Source: an uncultured Bacteroidales bacterium (GTDB taxonomy: Bacteria; Bacteroidota; Bacteroidia; Bacteroidales; FEN-979). Taken from it: a stretch of DNA of 59,095 nt. A model generated the notes under the pieces. It had not been told where the DNA came from. It made no database searches and was given only the letters and a program-made list of their open reading frames with translations. The first letter of the stretch is position 1. Every line of letters begins with the position of its first letter. Positions 53,101 through 59,095 of the stretch are shown one piece after another. The position numbers and the translations under genes are program-made. The stretch spans positions 68,459 to 127,553 of the forward strand of contig CAJAUM010000128.1 of the NCBI GenBank assembly GCA_903945175.1. The letters are read 5' to 3'.

Positions 53101-55272
53101 CTGGCAGAGGGTCACAGGATCGGTATAACTTACCGAAACAGTCTGGGCCCCCACCGTATTCCAGGTGACTGTAGCGGTATTGCTGGTTGAGGTTCCGCCG
53201 GAGGTGATGGTGCCGCCCGACGAAATGGTCCACACATAGTTTGATTTATTCGGGTCCGAGGTGTAAACAATCCCGCTTGAACCCACACAAACGAGGTTGC
53301 TGCCATTCAGCGTGGGAAGGGGATGGGGGTTGACCGTAACCGCAAGGATGAATGGATTTGCCGAGGGACAGAGTGTTACAGGATCGGTAAAGCCGACGGA
53401 GATAGATTGGGCGCCAACCGTATTCCATGTGACCGTAGCGGTATTGCTGGTCGAAGATCCGCCGGAGGTGATCGTGCCGCCTGATGAGATGGTCCAAACG
53501 TAATTTGTTTTGCCCGCGTCAGCAGTGTAAACGATCCCGCCTGTGCCGGCACAAACCTGGCTAATCCCGGTCAGGGTTGGAACCGGCCCGGGATTGATGG
53601 AGATCGCCAGCGAGGAGGTGGGTCCTGTTGCTGCACAATTTGAATTGGTCCCCAAAACCTGCAGCACGCCTGAGGATGCACCCGCACCAAAACTCAGGGT
53701 AATTCCGGCACTGCCGGGTGTAGCCTGGTTTATGGTAACTCCGGCTGCAGGGGTGTAGGTCCAGTGATACTCCTCGGTATTGACATCAGGGGTCACTGAA
53801 AAAACATGACTCCCGGTGTTTGCGCAAAATTCCTGGGGAGGCTGCTGCAAAAAGACCAGGGTGGCAGGTACCCTGTATTCCTCGATGGGGACCGGGTTTG
53901 TTGTAGTGGATACATTATACCACCAGGTATTCATGGTGTTCAGATCACCGGAGGGTGAACCGGACCAGGGATGACATCCGGGGGGACTGACACAACCCGG
54001 TGGGTTTGCATGGTTTGTTCCCGATGGGATATTGGTGTCATCCCAGTACACGGCTGGTGTGGTCCCGGCCGGACTCACCAGGGCGATGGTAAATCCGCTT
54101 GAATTTTGCTCCACATCGTACAGCGGCAGGTTCGTCAGCCCGTTGATGTATTTGACCGTAAACTGGATGGTTGTGTTATTTGGTATCGCAAGGGCTGTGG
54201 GGGTGGTTCCGTCCAGACCGTCCCAGTCAAACAGGTTATCGCCCGCCACAACAGCCTGGTTCAGGGTGCGGGGCTGGTATGGCGACGGGAAAGTGAGGCC
54301 AATCTCTGAATTCCCCGGTTTATCAACGGTAACGTGAAATACAATGTGCCCGGTCAGGCAATTCTGCACGCCGTAAGGAAGCGGGGCAATGAGCTGTCCC
54401 AGGGTGGTGGCCGGAGGAAACACAACCGGATCCGGAGAGTTCAGGAAAATTTTATATTGCGGGAAGAGCGCCTGCTGGTGATAGAGCGATTTCCGGTTGG
54501 TGATCCAGGCCGCAGAGCTGTTCCCGCAACCCGTTTGATTGCAGTACTGGATCCAGTGGCCGCCCGACATGCCTGAAAATTGTGCGGAGGTCACAATTCC
54601 GTCATCTGAAAAAAAGTAATTTTTACCGGTAAAGTTTGAGGTTTCATAAAACTGCCAGCATTTGGAATACAACCGCCCTGGTTTTTCCTCGTGCGTGGCC
54701 GCATTTCCAACCGTGATGTCAAACAGGGTGAGATTAAAATCCCCGGTATAAAAAGCATTGGTTCCATTATTCCTGGCCGAGAACTCAATGTAATAGGTTC
54801 CCGGGGTGAGGGGAATGAATTCGATGGCGTTGTATCCGTTGGTAATGGGAGGTTGCGGCAGTTGATTCGGCCCGTTCACCGCCTGGCTGAAGTTGGATAT
54901 ATAACCGGTCCCCGAGGTGGGAAGGTTTTGTTCTGCAAGAACAACAGTCCCAGCCAGGTTTTTAATACGAAATACGATGTGGTTTCCGCCGGAAATGGCG
55001 CCCTGAAATCCAAGGTATACATGCTCATCTGTCAATGTGGCAAAATACAGCCGCTCGGCATCGGTAGCGCTCTGTGTGTTGTTATAGGCTGCAAATTGTG
55101 ACCGTATCCCTGCTCCAGAACTGCAATGCCCTGCAAAATCATTGCAGATATACAATACGGTACTCTGAACATTGTTGGTGTTGAGCTGAGGTGTCCCTTC
55201 TGCAAAGGCTGATGGAATGGCCAGGATGGACAAAAAAACGATAAAAAAAACGGGTTTCAGGAAATCCTTCAT
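50122..55272 (-). CDS. giant PKD-repeat surface protein with FISUMP domain
   Basis: 1716 residues. Signal peptide about 1-24 (ending AFAEG). Residues 25-540 hold an N-terminal region I do not recognise, with a hint of a lectin-like sandwich. Residues about 555-1345 form about nine PKD-like repeats of roughly 88 residues, each with a cysteine near the start (VCAG, VCVG, VCKG, VCQG) and YVWTISSGGTITSGG-type strands. Residues about 1520-1716 form a Fibrobacter-type major paralogous (FISUMP) domain (GYLTDVRDGKKYNTS, CPPEWHIPSETEW), ending SVRCIKD. No T9SS sorting domain is visible. Function is probably surface binding or adhesion. Confidence 0.85.
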   Translation of the reverse strand: MKDFLKPVFFIVFLSILAIPSAFAEGTPQLNTNNVQSTVLYICNDFAGHCSSGAGIRSQFAAYNNTQSATDAERLYFATLTDEHVYLGFQGAISGGNHIVFRIKNLAGTVVLAEQNLPTSGTGYISNFSQAVNGPNQLPQPPITNGYNAIEFIPLTPGTYYIEFSARNNGTNAFYTGDFNLTLFDITVGNAATHEEKPGRLYSKCWQFYETSNFTGKNYFFSDDGIVTSAQFSGMSGGHWIQYCNQTGCGNSSAAWITNRKSLYHQQALFPQYKIFLNSPDPVVFPPATTLGQLIAPLPYGVQNCLTGHIVFHVTVDKPGNSEIGLTFPSPYQPRTLNQAVVAGDNLFDWDGLDGTTPTALAIPNNTTIQFTVKYINGLTNLPLYDVEQNSSGFTIALVSPAGTTPAVYWDDTNIPSGTNHANPPGCVSPPGCHPWSGSPSGDLNTMNTWWYNVSTTTNPVPIEEYRVPATLVFLQQPPQEFCANTGSHVFSVTPDVNTEEYHWTYTPAAGVTINQATPGSAGITLSFGAGASSGVLQVLGTNSNCAATGPTSSLAISINPGPVPTLTGISQVCAGTGGIVYTADAGKTNYVWTISSGGTITSGGSSTSNTATVTWNTVGAQSISVGFTDPVTLCPSANPFILAVTVNPHPLPTLNGSNLVCVGSSGIVYTSDPNKSNYVWTISSGGTITSGGTSTSNTATVTWNTVGAQTVSVSYTDPVTLCQALAPFILNITVSTLPSPTFTSGLISVCKGVPGNVYATQPGMTNYIWAVTGGTITSGGTSTSNSATITWTATGAQTVSVNYTYPASSCTAPNPTVLNVTVKPLPTPSVVSGNNSVCQGVPGNIYTTQAGMLNYVWVVSGGTITAGGSATSNSVTVTWNTVGARSVSINYTDPSSGCSAAAPSFYNVTVKALPVPSFISGENSVCLNIPGKVYVTQPAMSSYVWSITGGVITAGGGASDNSATVTWNAAGAQSVAVSYTNPATQCTAAAPTVFNVTVNPPPSPTILSGENSVCNGSTGKIYTTQSGQLNYAWSVAGGTITAGGTSTSNSATVTWNSAGSQSVSISFTDPATLCAAVAPVPYPVTVKPLPVPTISGPAAACLNSPGPQYFTEAGMSGYLWTVPGGTVTPGPTPDLINVVWNTLGTHTLLVTYTGLNGCNAETPSQKPVLVNTLPDPTLTGANTICSGIQTTYTTDAGMQNYLWTVSPGGTINGGGTASDNTVAVTWNIPVMQHVSVNYTMGTGCTAPAPKDLEVTVNQSTTPVIEQSPAGQVCVLSSATYTAQPGMTGYQWTVSSGGSFSSSSNSNIVTILWNTVGPQWVSLNFTNAYGCSDPAPTRFDVPVNYLPVTEITAPAGPECESIRHPFQTPADPGCTFTWTISPLGLGTISLGQGSNAVIIDWLSHGNAVIHVTGTNNSSGCTTSSDFTTTVYPISHPVFVPCFDLVTTPHAKKFTLRGASPFIAGQSVFSGNRVSMNVTSGLYEFDPDGATPGAYPVTFTYTNTYGCPASPPVVEIAVVNNAFTCGGYLTDVRDGKKYNTSLIGGKCWMAGNLTFGNVLTANQPSTDNCINEKYCPPADAGCTTNGGLYQWDELMRYGSTSANQGICPPEWHIPSETEWQLLLLAVESRIVPPDGIAGSFMKDTYLDNGFHTLLGGLLYFNNTWAYTTGSFTGALYWTSTPSGTDRAMARGMNIINPSVSRYTASRANAFSVRCIKD

Positions 55273-55340
55273 CTTTATACTATAAAGGTAGTTGTTTTCG
55301 GGCCCGCATTAACACGCCCCTGTTTATAATTTCTGCAAGT

Positions 55341-55376
55341 TTTGTCTGTATGGCGTGACCAAATGGCTTTACTTTG
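55341..55376 (+). promoter_or_regulatory. possible promoter for hyf-like operon
   Basis: TTTG at 55341-55344 and TTACTTTG at 55369-55376 (one mismatch to TAnnTTTG) are 24 bases apart, slightly more than the usual 20. The ATG follows 9 bases later. Confidence 0.35.
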
Positions 55377-55385
55377 CACACTCCA

Positions 55386-57368
55386 ATGGAAAACATAGCC
55401 ATTCTTACACCGGTTATCCTCTCCTTTTTTATCCTGGTTATACCTTCAGGGATACGTTACGGTTATACGCTGTTGGTCACCCTCTTCATCATCCTGCTTA
55501 CCTCTGTTCCGGCGGCGAACACCCTGTTTCACCCGTCCCAGGCGGCATTGCTCTACCTGGCCGGCGGTCCCATGGGTTCGATCACCTTCACCCTCGACAG
55601 CCTCAGTGCCTTTTTTATCCTGGTTACCAACTTCACCGTTCTCACCGGGCTTCTCTATTCAAACGGGTACCTGAACTCCTACAGGGAAAACAAAACACCG
55701 GCCCGCTTTGCCCTGCACTACTTCAGCTATGTGTGGCTGCACATCTCCATGCTGTGCGTGCTGATGCTCCGCGAAGGGACCGCCTTTTTAATTGCCTGGG
55801 AACTCATGGCTGTTGCATCATTCATGCTGATCCTTTTTGAAGCGGAAAAGCGGTCAACACTCAAAACGGCCGTCAACTACCTGATCCAGATGCATGTGGG
55901 ACTCGTCTTGCTGATCATTGCCTTCCTGCTGGCTGAATCGGCCACAGGGAAATTCGGGTTTGACGCCCTTCCCGTCTATTTTTCAGCCCATCCCAACGTC
56001 CCGCTCTTCTTCCTGTTCTTCGCGGGCTTCGCCATCAAGGCAGGATTTATTCCCTTTCACACCTGGCTCCCCGAAGCGCATCCCGCTGCCCCGTCGCATG
56101 TGTCGGGGGTGATGTCGGGGGTGATGATCAAAATGGGGATCTTTGGCATCGTTCGCGTGCTCACCTATGTTCAGTCCGACCTGTATACCATCGGCATCCT
56201 CATCATGGTCATCGCCGTGTTTACCGGTCTTTACGGGATTGTCATGTCCATCGTTCAAACCGACCTGAAAAAGTTGCTGGCCTATTCGACCATCGAGAAT
56301 GTCGGGATCATCGGCACCGGGATCGGACTGGGAGCCATCGGGCTGGGACTGAACCAGCCTGCGCTCACCATCCTTGGCTTTGGCGGCGGGTTGTTCCATC
56401 TCCTCAACCATTCGCTCTTCAAATCGTTGCTCTTTTACAGTGCAGGATCGGTTTACAAAGCCACCCATACCAGGAATATCGAATCGCTGGGCGGACTGGT
56501 CCACACGATGCCACGCACAGCCGCCCTGTTCCTGTTCGGTTCGGTGGCCATCTGCGCCCTGCCTCCGCTCAACGGGTTTATATCGGAGATCCTCATCTAT
56601 TACGGCCTGTTTGCGGGATTGCAGGCGAGCTCGGTTTTTCAGACCATGTCGATGCTGATGACCATCCTGGCGCTGGCCATGATCGGCGGACTGGCCCTCT
56701 TTGGATTCTCGAAGGCCTTCGGACTCACCTTCCTCGGCACGAACCGTTCCGGCCTGCACGTGGAGGAAAATGCCGTCACCCCTGGAATGCTGTTCCCGAA
56801 GTTGCTTATTGCCGCTGTCATCCTGCTGATCGGACTGGCTCCCATGCTGTTCTTATCTCCCCTGATGGGCATGATCGGGGTGCAGTTTCATGTCAACCCG
56901 GAGCCGCTGGTTGGGCCGCTGGTTTTCGCCTTATCGAAAATAAGCATGATGGGCATCATCCTGATCCTGTTTGTTGTGGGTTTTCTCTACCTGCGGATGC
57001 GGGTGCTCAAGCCGGCCAAGGTGGCATACGGAGCTACCTGGGGATGCGGGTACACGGCCGGAACAGCCCGCCAGCAGTACACCGCCACCTCCTATGCAGC
57101 CAACTTTGCCGAACTGGCCAACCCGGCGTTGAATGAAAGGACCGATTACTGCGAGATCCCGGAGGAGGAGATCTTCCCCAAAAAGCGTTCATTCTCACTC
57201 CGGCCGACGGATATTTTCCAGTCGGTGTTCGATAAGATCACCGATTATTCCATGCTGGCCCTGAAAAAAATCGCCCGGCTGCAAACCGGCAATATCCAGC
57301 ATTACATCCTCTATGCCTTCATCTTCATGCTCATCATTTTTGTTTTACTTTACCTGAATATCATATGA
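55386..57368 (+). CDS. hyfB: Hyf/Hyc-like proton-pumping membrane subunit B
   Basis: 660 residues from the ATG at 55386, with at least 14 membrane helices. It belongs to the NuoL/MrpA antiporter-like family. Conserved stretches are VSGVMSGVMIKMGIFGIVRV with the functional lysine, LLAYSTIENVGIIG and LLNHSLFKSLLFYSAGSVYK. The C-terminal half (GCGYTAGTARQQYTATSY) is typical of HyfB/HycC rather than NuoL. It should translocate ions in a group 4 [NiFe] hydrogenase or an Ehr-type complex. The large and small subunits are outside the window. It overlaps hyfC by ATGA. Confidence 0.88.
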   Translation: MENIAILTPVILSFFILVIPSGIRYGYTLLVTLFIILLTSVPAANTLFHPSQAALLYLAGGPMGSITFTLDSLSAFFILVTNFTVLTGLLYSNGYLNSYRENKTPARFALHYFSYVWLHISMLCVLMLREGTAFLIAWELMAVASFMLILFEAEKRSTLKTAVNYLIQMHVGLVLLIIAFLLAESATGKFGFDALPVYFSAHPNVPLFFLFFAGFAIKAGFIPFHTWLPEAHPAAPSHVSGVMSGVMIKMGIFGIVRVLTYVQSDLYTIGILIMVIAVFTGLYGIVMSIVQTDLKKLLAYSTIENVGIIGTGIGLGAIGLGLNQPALTILGFGGGLFHLLNHSLFKSLLFYSAGSVYKATHTRNIESLGGLVHTMPRTAALFLFGSVAICALPPLNGFISEILIYYGLFAGLQASSVFQTMSMLMTILALAMIGGLALFGFSKAFGLTFLGTNRSGLHVEENAVTPGMLFPKLLIAAVILLIGLAPMLFLSPLMGMIGVQFHVNPEPLVGPLVFALSKISMMGIILILFVVGFLYLRMRVLKPAKVAYGATWGCGYTAGTARQQYTATSYAANFAELANPALNERTDYCEIPEEEIFPKKRSFSLRPTDIFQSVFDKITDYSMLALKKIARLQTGNIQHYILYAFIFMLIIFVLLYLNII

Positions 57369-58354
57369 TGGGATTCCTGCTCGCCCTCGTCACCGCACTC
57401 TTTTTTCCCGGCATCATCCTCCGGGTGAAAAGCATGGCCAGTGGCCGAAAAGGACCAGGGATTCTGCAACCCTGGAAGAATATTTGGGTGCTGCTGCACA
57501 AAGGCAGTGTGTTCAGCACCACCACGAGTTTTATTTTCCGCATGGCTCCGGTCATCTACCTTTCGACCATCCTGTGCGCCATGCTCCTGCTGCCCTTTCC
57601 CGGGATTCCCTCGGTATTTGGTTTTCAGGGTGATTTTCTTCTCTTTGCCTACATGCTTGCCCTGGGGAAATTCATCTTCATCCTGGGGGCACTCGACACC
57701 GGCAGCAGCTTCGAAGGGATGGGCGCCAACCGCGAAGCCCTTTACTCCATGCTGGCCGAGCCCGCCTTCTTCATCCTTTTTGGCACACTGGCGCTGCTGA
57801 CCGGCCACACCTCGATGCAGCAGATCTTTGAGTCGTTCCAGTTCGTCGGGCACAATTCGTTCATCATCGGGTTTATCGCGGTATACCTGCTGATCCAGAT
57901 CGCCATGATCGAAAACAGCCGCATGCCGGTGGATGATCCGAAAACCCACCTCGAGCTGACCATGGTCCACGAGGTGATGATCCTCGACCACAGCGGGTTC
58001 GACCTGGCCCTGATGCATATCGGCACAGCCCTGAAATTTGCCATGTACGGTCTGCTTATCGCCAATTTCCTGGTACCGGTGGATGCCGGGATCATGATGG
58101 AACATAGTCCGCAATGGCTGGTACAGCCTGATAAGGGACTGGCCGCCACCCTTGGAAAGGGAGGACTGGTGGTGGTCCAGGTTGTAGTTTATTTTTTGAT
58201 CCAGGTGATTTTTGCAGCACTGATCGGCATGATGGAATCGTTCAGGGCACGCAAAAAAATGGCAAAAAATCCACAATTCATCGTCACGCTGAGTTCAATT
58301 GCCCTGGTGGCCTTTATCCTGGTGCTGTTGATCACCTTTAAAATGATCAGTTAA
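57365..58354 (+). CDS. hyfC: Hyf/Hyc-like membrane subunit C (NuoH family)
   Basis: 329 residues with about eight membrane helices. The NuoH/HycD family motifs SFEGMGANREALYSMLAEPA and ENSRMPVDDPKTHLELTMVH are present. This subunit links the electron-transfer module to the ion-pumping module. The ATG overlaps the hyfB stop (ATGA) and the next gene begins immediately after the stop, so all three are translationally coupled. Confidence 0.92.
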   Translation: MMGFLLALVTALFFPGIILRVKSMASGRKGPGILQPWKNIWVLLHKGSVFSTTTSFIFRMAPVIYLSTILCAMLLLPFPGIPSVFGFQGDFLLFAYMLALGKFIFILGALDTGSSFEGMGANREALYSMLAEPAFFILFGTLALLTGHTSMQQIFESFQFVGHNSFIIGFIAVYLLIQIAMIENSRMPVDDPKTHLELTMVHEVMILDHSGFDLALMHIGTALKFAMYGLLIANFLVPVDAGIMMEHSPQWLVQPDKGLAATLGKGGLVVVQVVVYFLIQVIFAALIGMMESFRARKKMAKNPQFIVTLSSIALVAFILVLLITFKMIS

Positions 58355-58972
58355 ATGAATGTCCTGCTCATCATCGTCTTTGCCATAACACTGATTTACC
58401 TCTGCATGACCGAGCGGTTCCCGGTCTATGCCGGACTGATCGGGTTCCAGGGAGTGTTGCTGTTTGCCTTGTCATTCCTGGAACTCCAAACCATCACACT
58501 CTCTACACTGCTCTTCGTGGCCCTTGAAACCCTGGTGTTCAAGGTGATCGTGGTCCCCTATTTCTTGTTCCGCATCATCAGTAAAACAGGCGAGGCAAGG
58601 GTGCACGACAAAGCGCTTCCGGGATTTTATTCCCTGCTCTTTATCACCCTTGGATTGTTGCTGAGCATCGTGATATCCTTCTCGATGAATACCTCGCCCA
58701 ACAACATGATATACTTCATCGTGGCATTTTTCGCGGTGTACACCGGGATGTTCATGATCATCTCGCACAAAAAGATCTTTTCACACCTCGTTGGATTCCT
58801 GGTGATCGAAAACGCGGTGCTGCTCTTGTCCCTGGCCATCGGCAGCGAGATGCCCATGCTGATCAACATCGGCATCCTGCTCGACATTTTTGTCAGCGTG
58901 CTTATCCTTGGGATATTTGTAATGAAGCTTAAACAAACGGCGCATGAGCTGACTATGTTGAAGGACGACTAG
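58355..58972 (+). CDS. hyfE: Hyf-like membrane subunit E (NuoK family)
   Basis: 205 residues with about six membrane helices, longer than NuoK as usual for HyfE. ENAVLLLSLAIGSEMPMLINIG is the NuoK-like region with its conserved glutamate. It starts directly at the base after the hyfC stop. In Hyf operons hyfF and the hydrogenase subunits follow. Here the gene is followed by an octamer repeat array and the window end. Confidence 0.85.
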   Translation: MNVLLIIVFAITLIYLCMTERFPVYAGLIGFQGVLLFALSFLELQTITLSTLLFVALETLVFKVIVVPYFLFRIISKTGEARVHDKALPGFYSLLFITLGLLLSIVISFSMNTSPNNMIYFIVAFFAVYTGMFMIISHKKIFSHLVGFLVIENAVLLLSLAIGSEMPMLINIGILLDIFVSVLILGIFVMKLKQTAHELTMLKDD

Positions 58973-58977
58973 AGAAG

Positions 58978-59095
58978 TAACAGGGTGACAGGGTAACAGG
59001 GTGACAGGGTAACAGGGTAACAGGGTGACAAGGTAACAGGGTGACAGGGTAACAAGGTAACAGGGTAACAGGGTGACAGGGTAACAGGGTGACAA
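58978..59095. repeat. octamer tandem array running off the window
   Basis: Fourteen in-register copies of T(A/G)ACA(G/A)GG from 58978 to 59089, then a partial unit to the window end. It starts 6 bases after the hyfE stop. The mix of TAACAGGG, TGACAGGG, TAACAAGG and TGACAAGG variants shows local duplication of sub-blocks. Confidence 0.95.

Noticed and set aside
58978-59095. Octamer array as CRISPR or telomere-like end
   Set aside because: No spacers, and 8-bp imperfect units between ordinary genes.

Overview
The window is a chromosomal segment of a Bacteroidota bacterium, most likely Bacteroidales or a close relative. The evidence is a type IX secretion protein (PorZ) with a type A sorting domain, the Bacteroidota promoter element TAnnTTTG in front of many genes, weak Shine-Dalgarno sequences, HisKA_2 and LytS/LytTR signalling proteins, and short heptamer/octamer tandem repeats between genes. 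There is no phage, insertion sequence, rRNA or CRISPR array. One tRNA gene is present.

Layout. 0-12.9 kb holds mainly housekeeping genes: porZ, cysDN (sulfate activation), miaB divergent from topA, an arginase-fold protein that has lost metal ligands, then queA, ispD and ruvC and a HAD phosphatase on the minus strand. 12.9-16.3 kb has a CAT-anticodon tRNA, a PAS histidine kinase, two small proteins and a secreted START-domain protein. 16.3-31.8 kb is a phosphate region: a glycosyltransferase remnant, a PiT transporter with its DUF47 partner, a PlcP/LpxH-like metallophosphoesterase divergent from a GT4 glycosyltransferase, a GH13 alpha-glucosidase, a lone CBM48 protein, a TPR-PAS-HisKA_2 kinase, a phosphate-selective porin, pstSCAB, phoU and a STAS protein. 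31.8-37.5 kb has two large hybrid sensor kinases. 37.6-42.8 kb has a FucP-type sugar transporter, a nucleotidyltransferase, a small outer-membrane barrel, a PAP2-like membrane protein and rpoN. 42.9-49.4 kb is a LytS/LytTR - TolC - MacA - MacB efflux operon. 49.4-55.3 kb has tmk and a 1716-residue PKD-repeat/FISUMP surface protein. 55.4-59 kb begins a Hyf/Hyc-like membrane operon (hyfB, hyfC, hyfE) that runs off the window after an octamer repeat array.

The most interesting system is the phosphate region. Four intergenic regions (16340, 19275, 22817 and 25345) carry the pentamer TTAAN repeated in strict 11-bp register, up to five units long. This resembles the direct-repeat PHO boxes known from E. 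coli and cyanobacteria. They precede a glycosyltransferase remnant, the divergent metallophosphoesterase/glycosyltransferase pair, the CBM48/TPR-kinase pair, and the porin-pst operon. The metallophosphoesterase plus GT4 pair looks like the PlcP-Agt lipid-renovation module, in which phospholipid is degraded to diacylglycerol and then glycosylated so that phosphate is spared. I infer a Pho-regulated lipid-remodelling and phosphate-scavenging island, with an unusual GH13 enzyme coupled to the glycosyltransferase by an ATGA overlap. No PhoB or canonical PhoR lies in the window. The regulon and the lipid chemistry are inferences from sequence.
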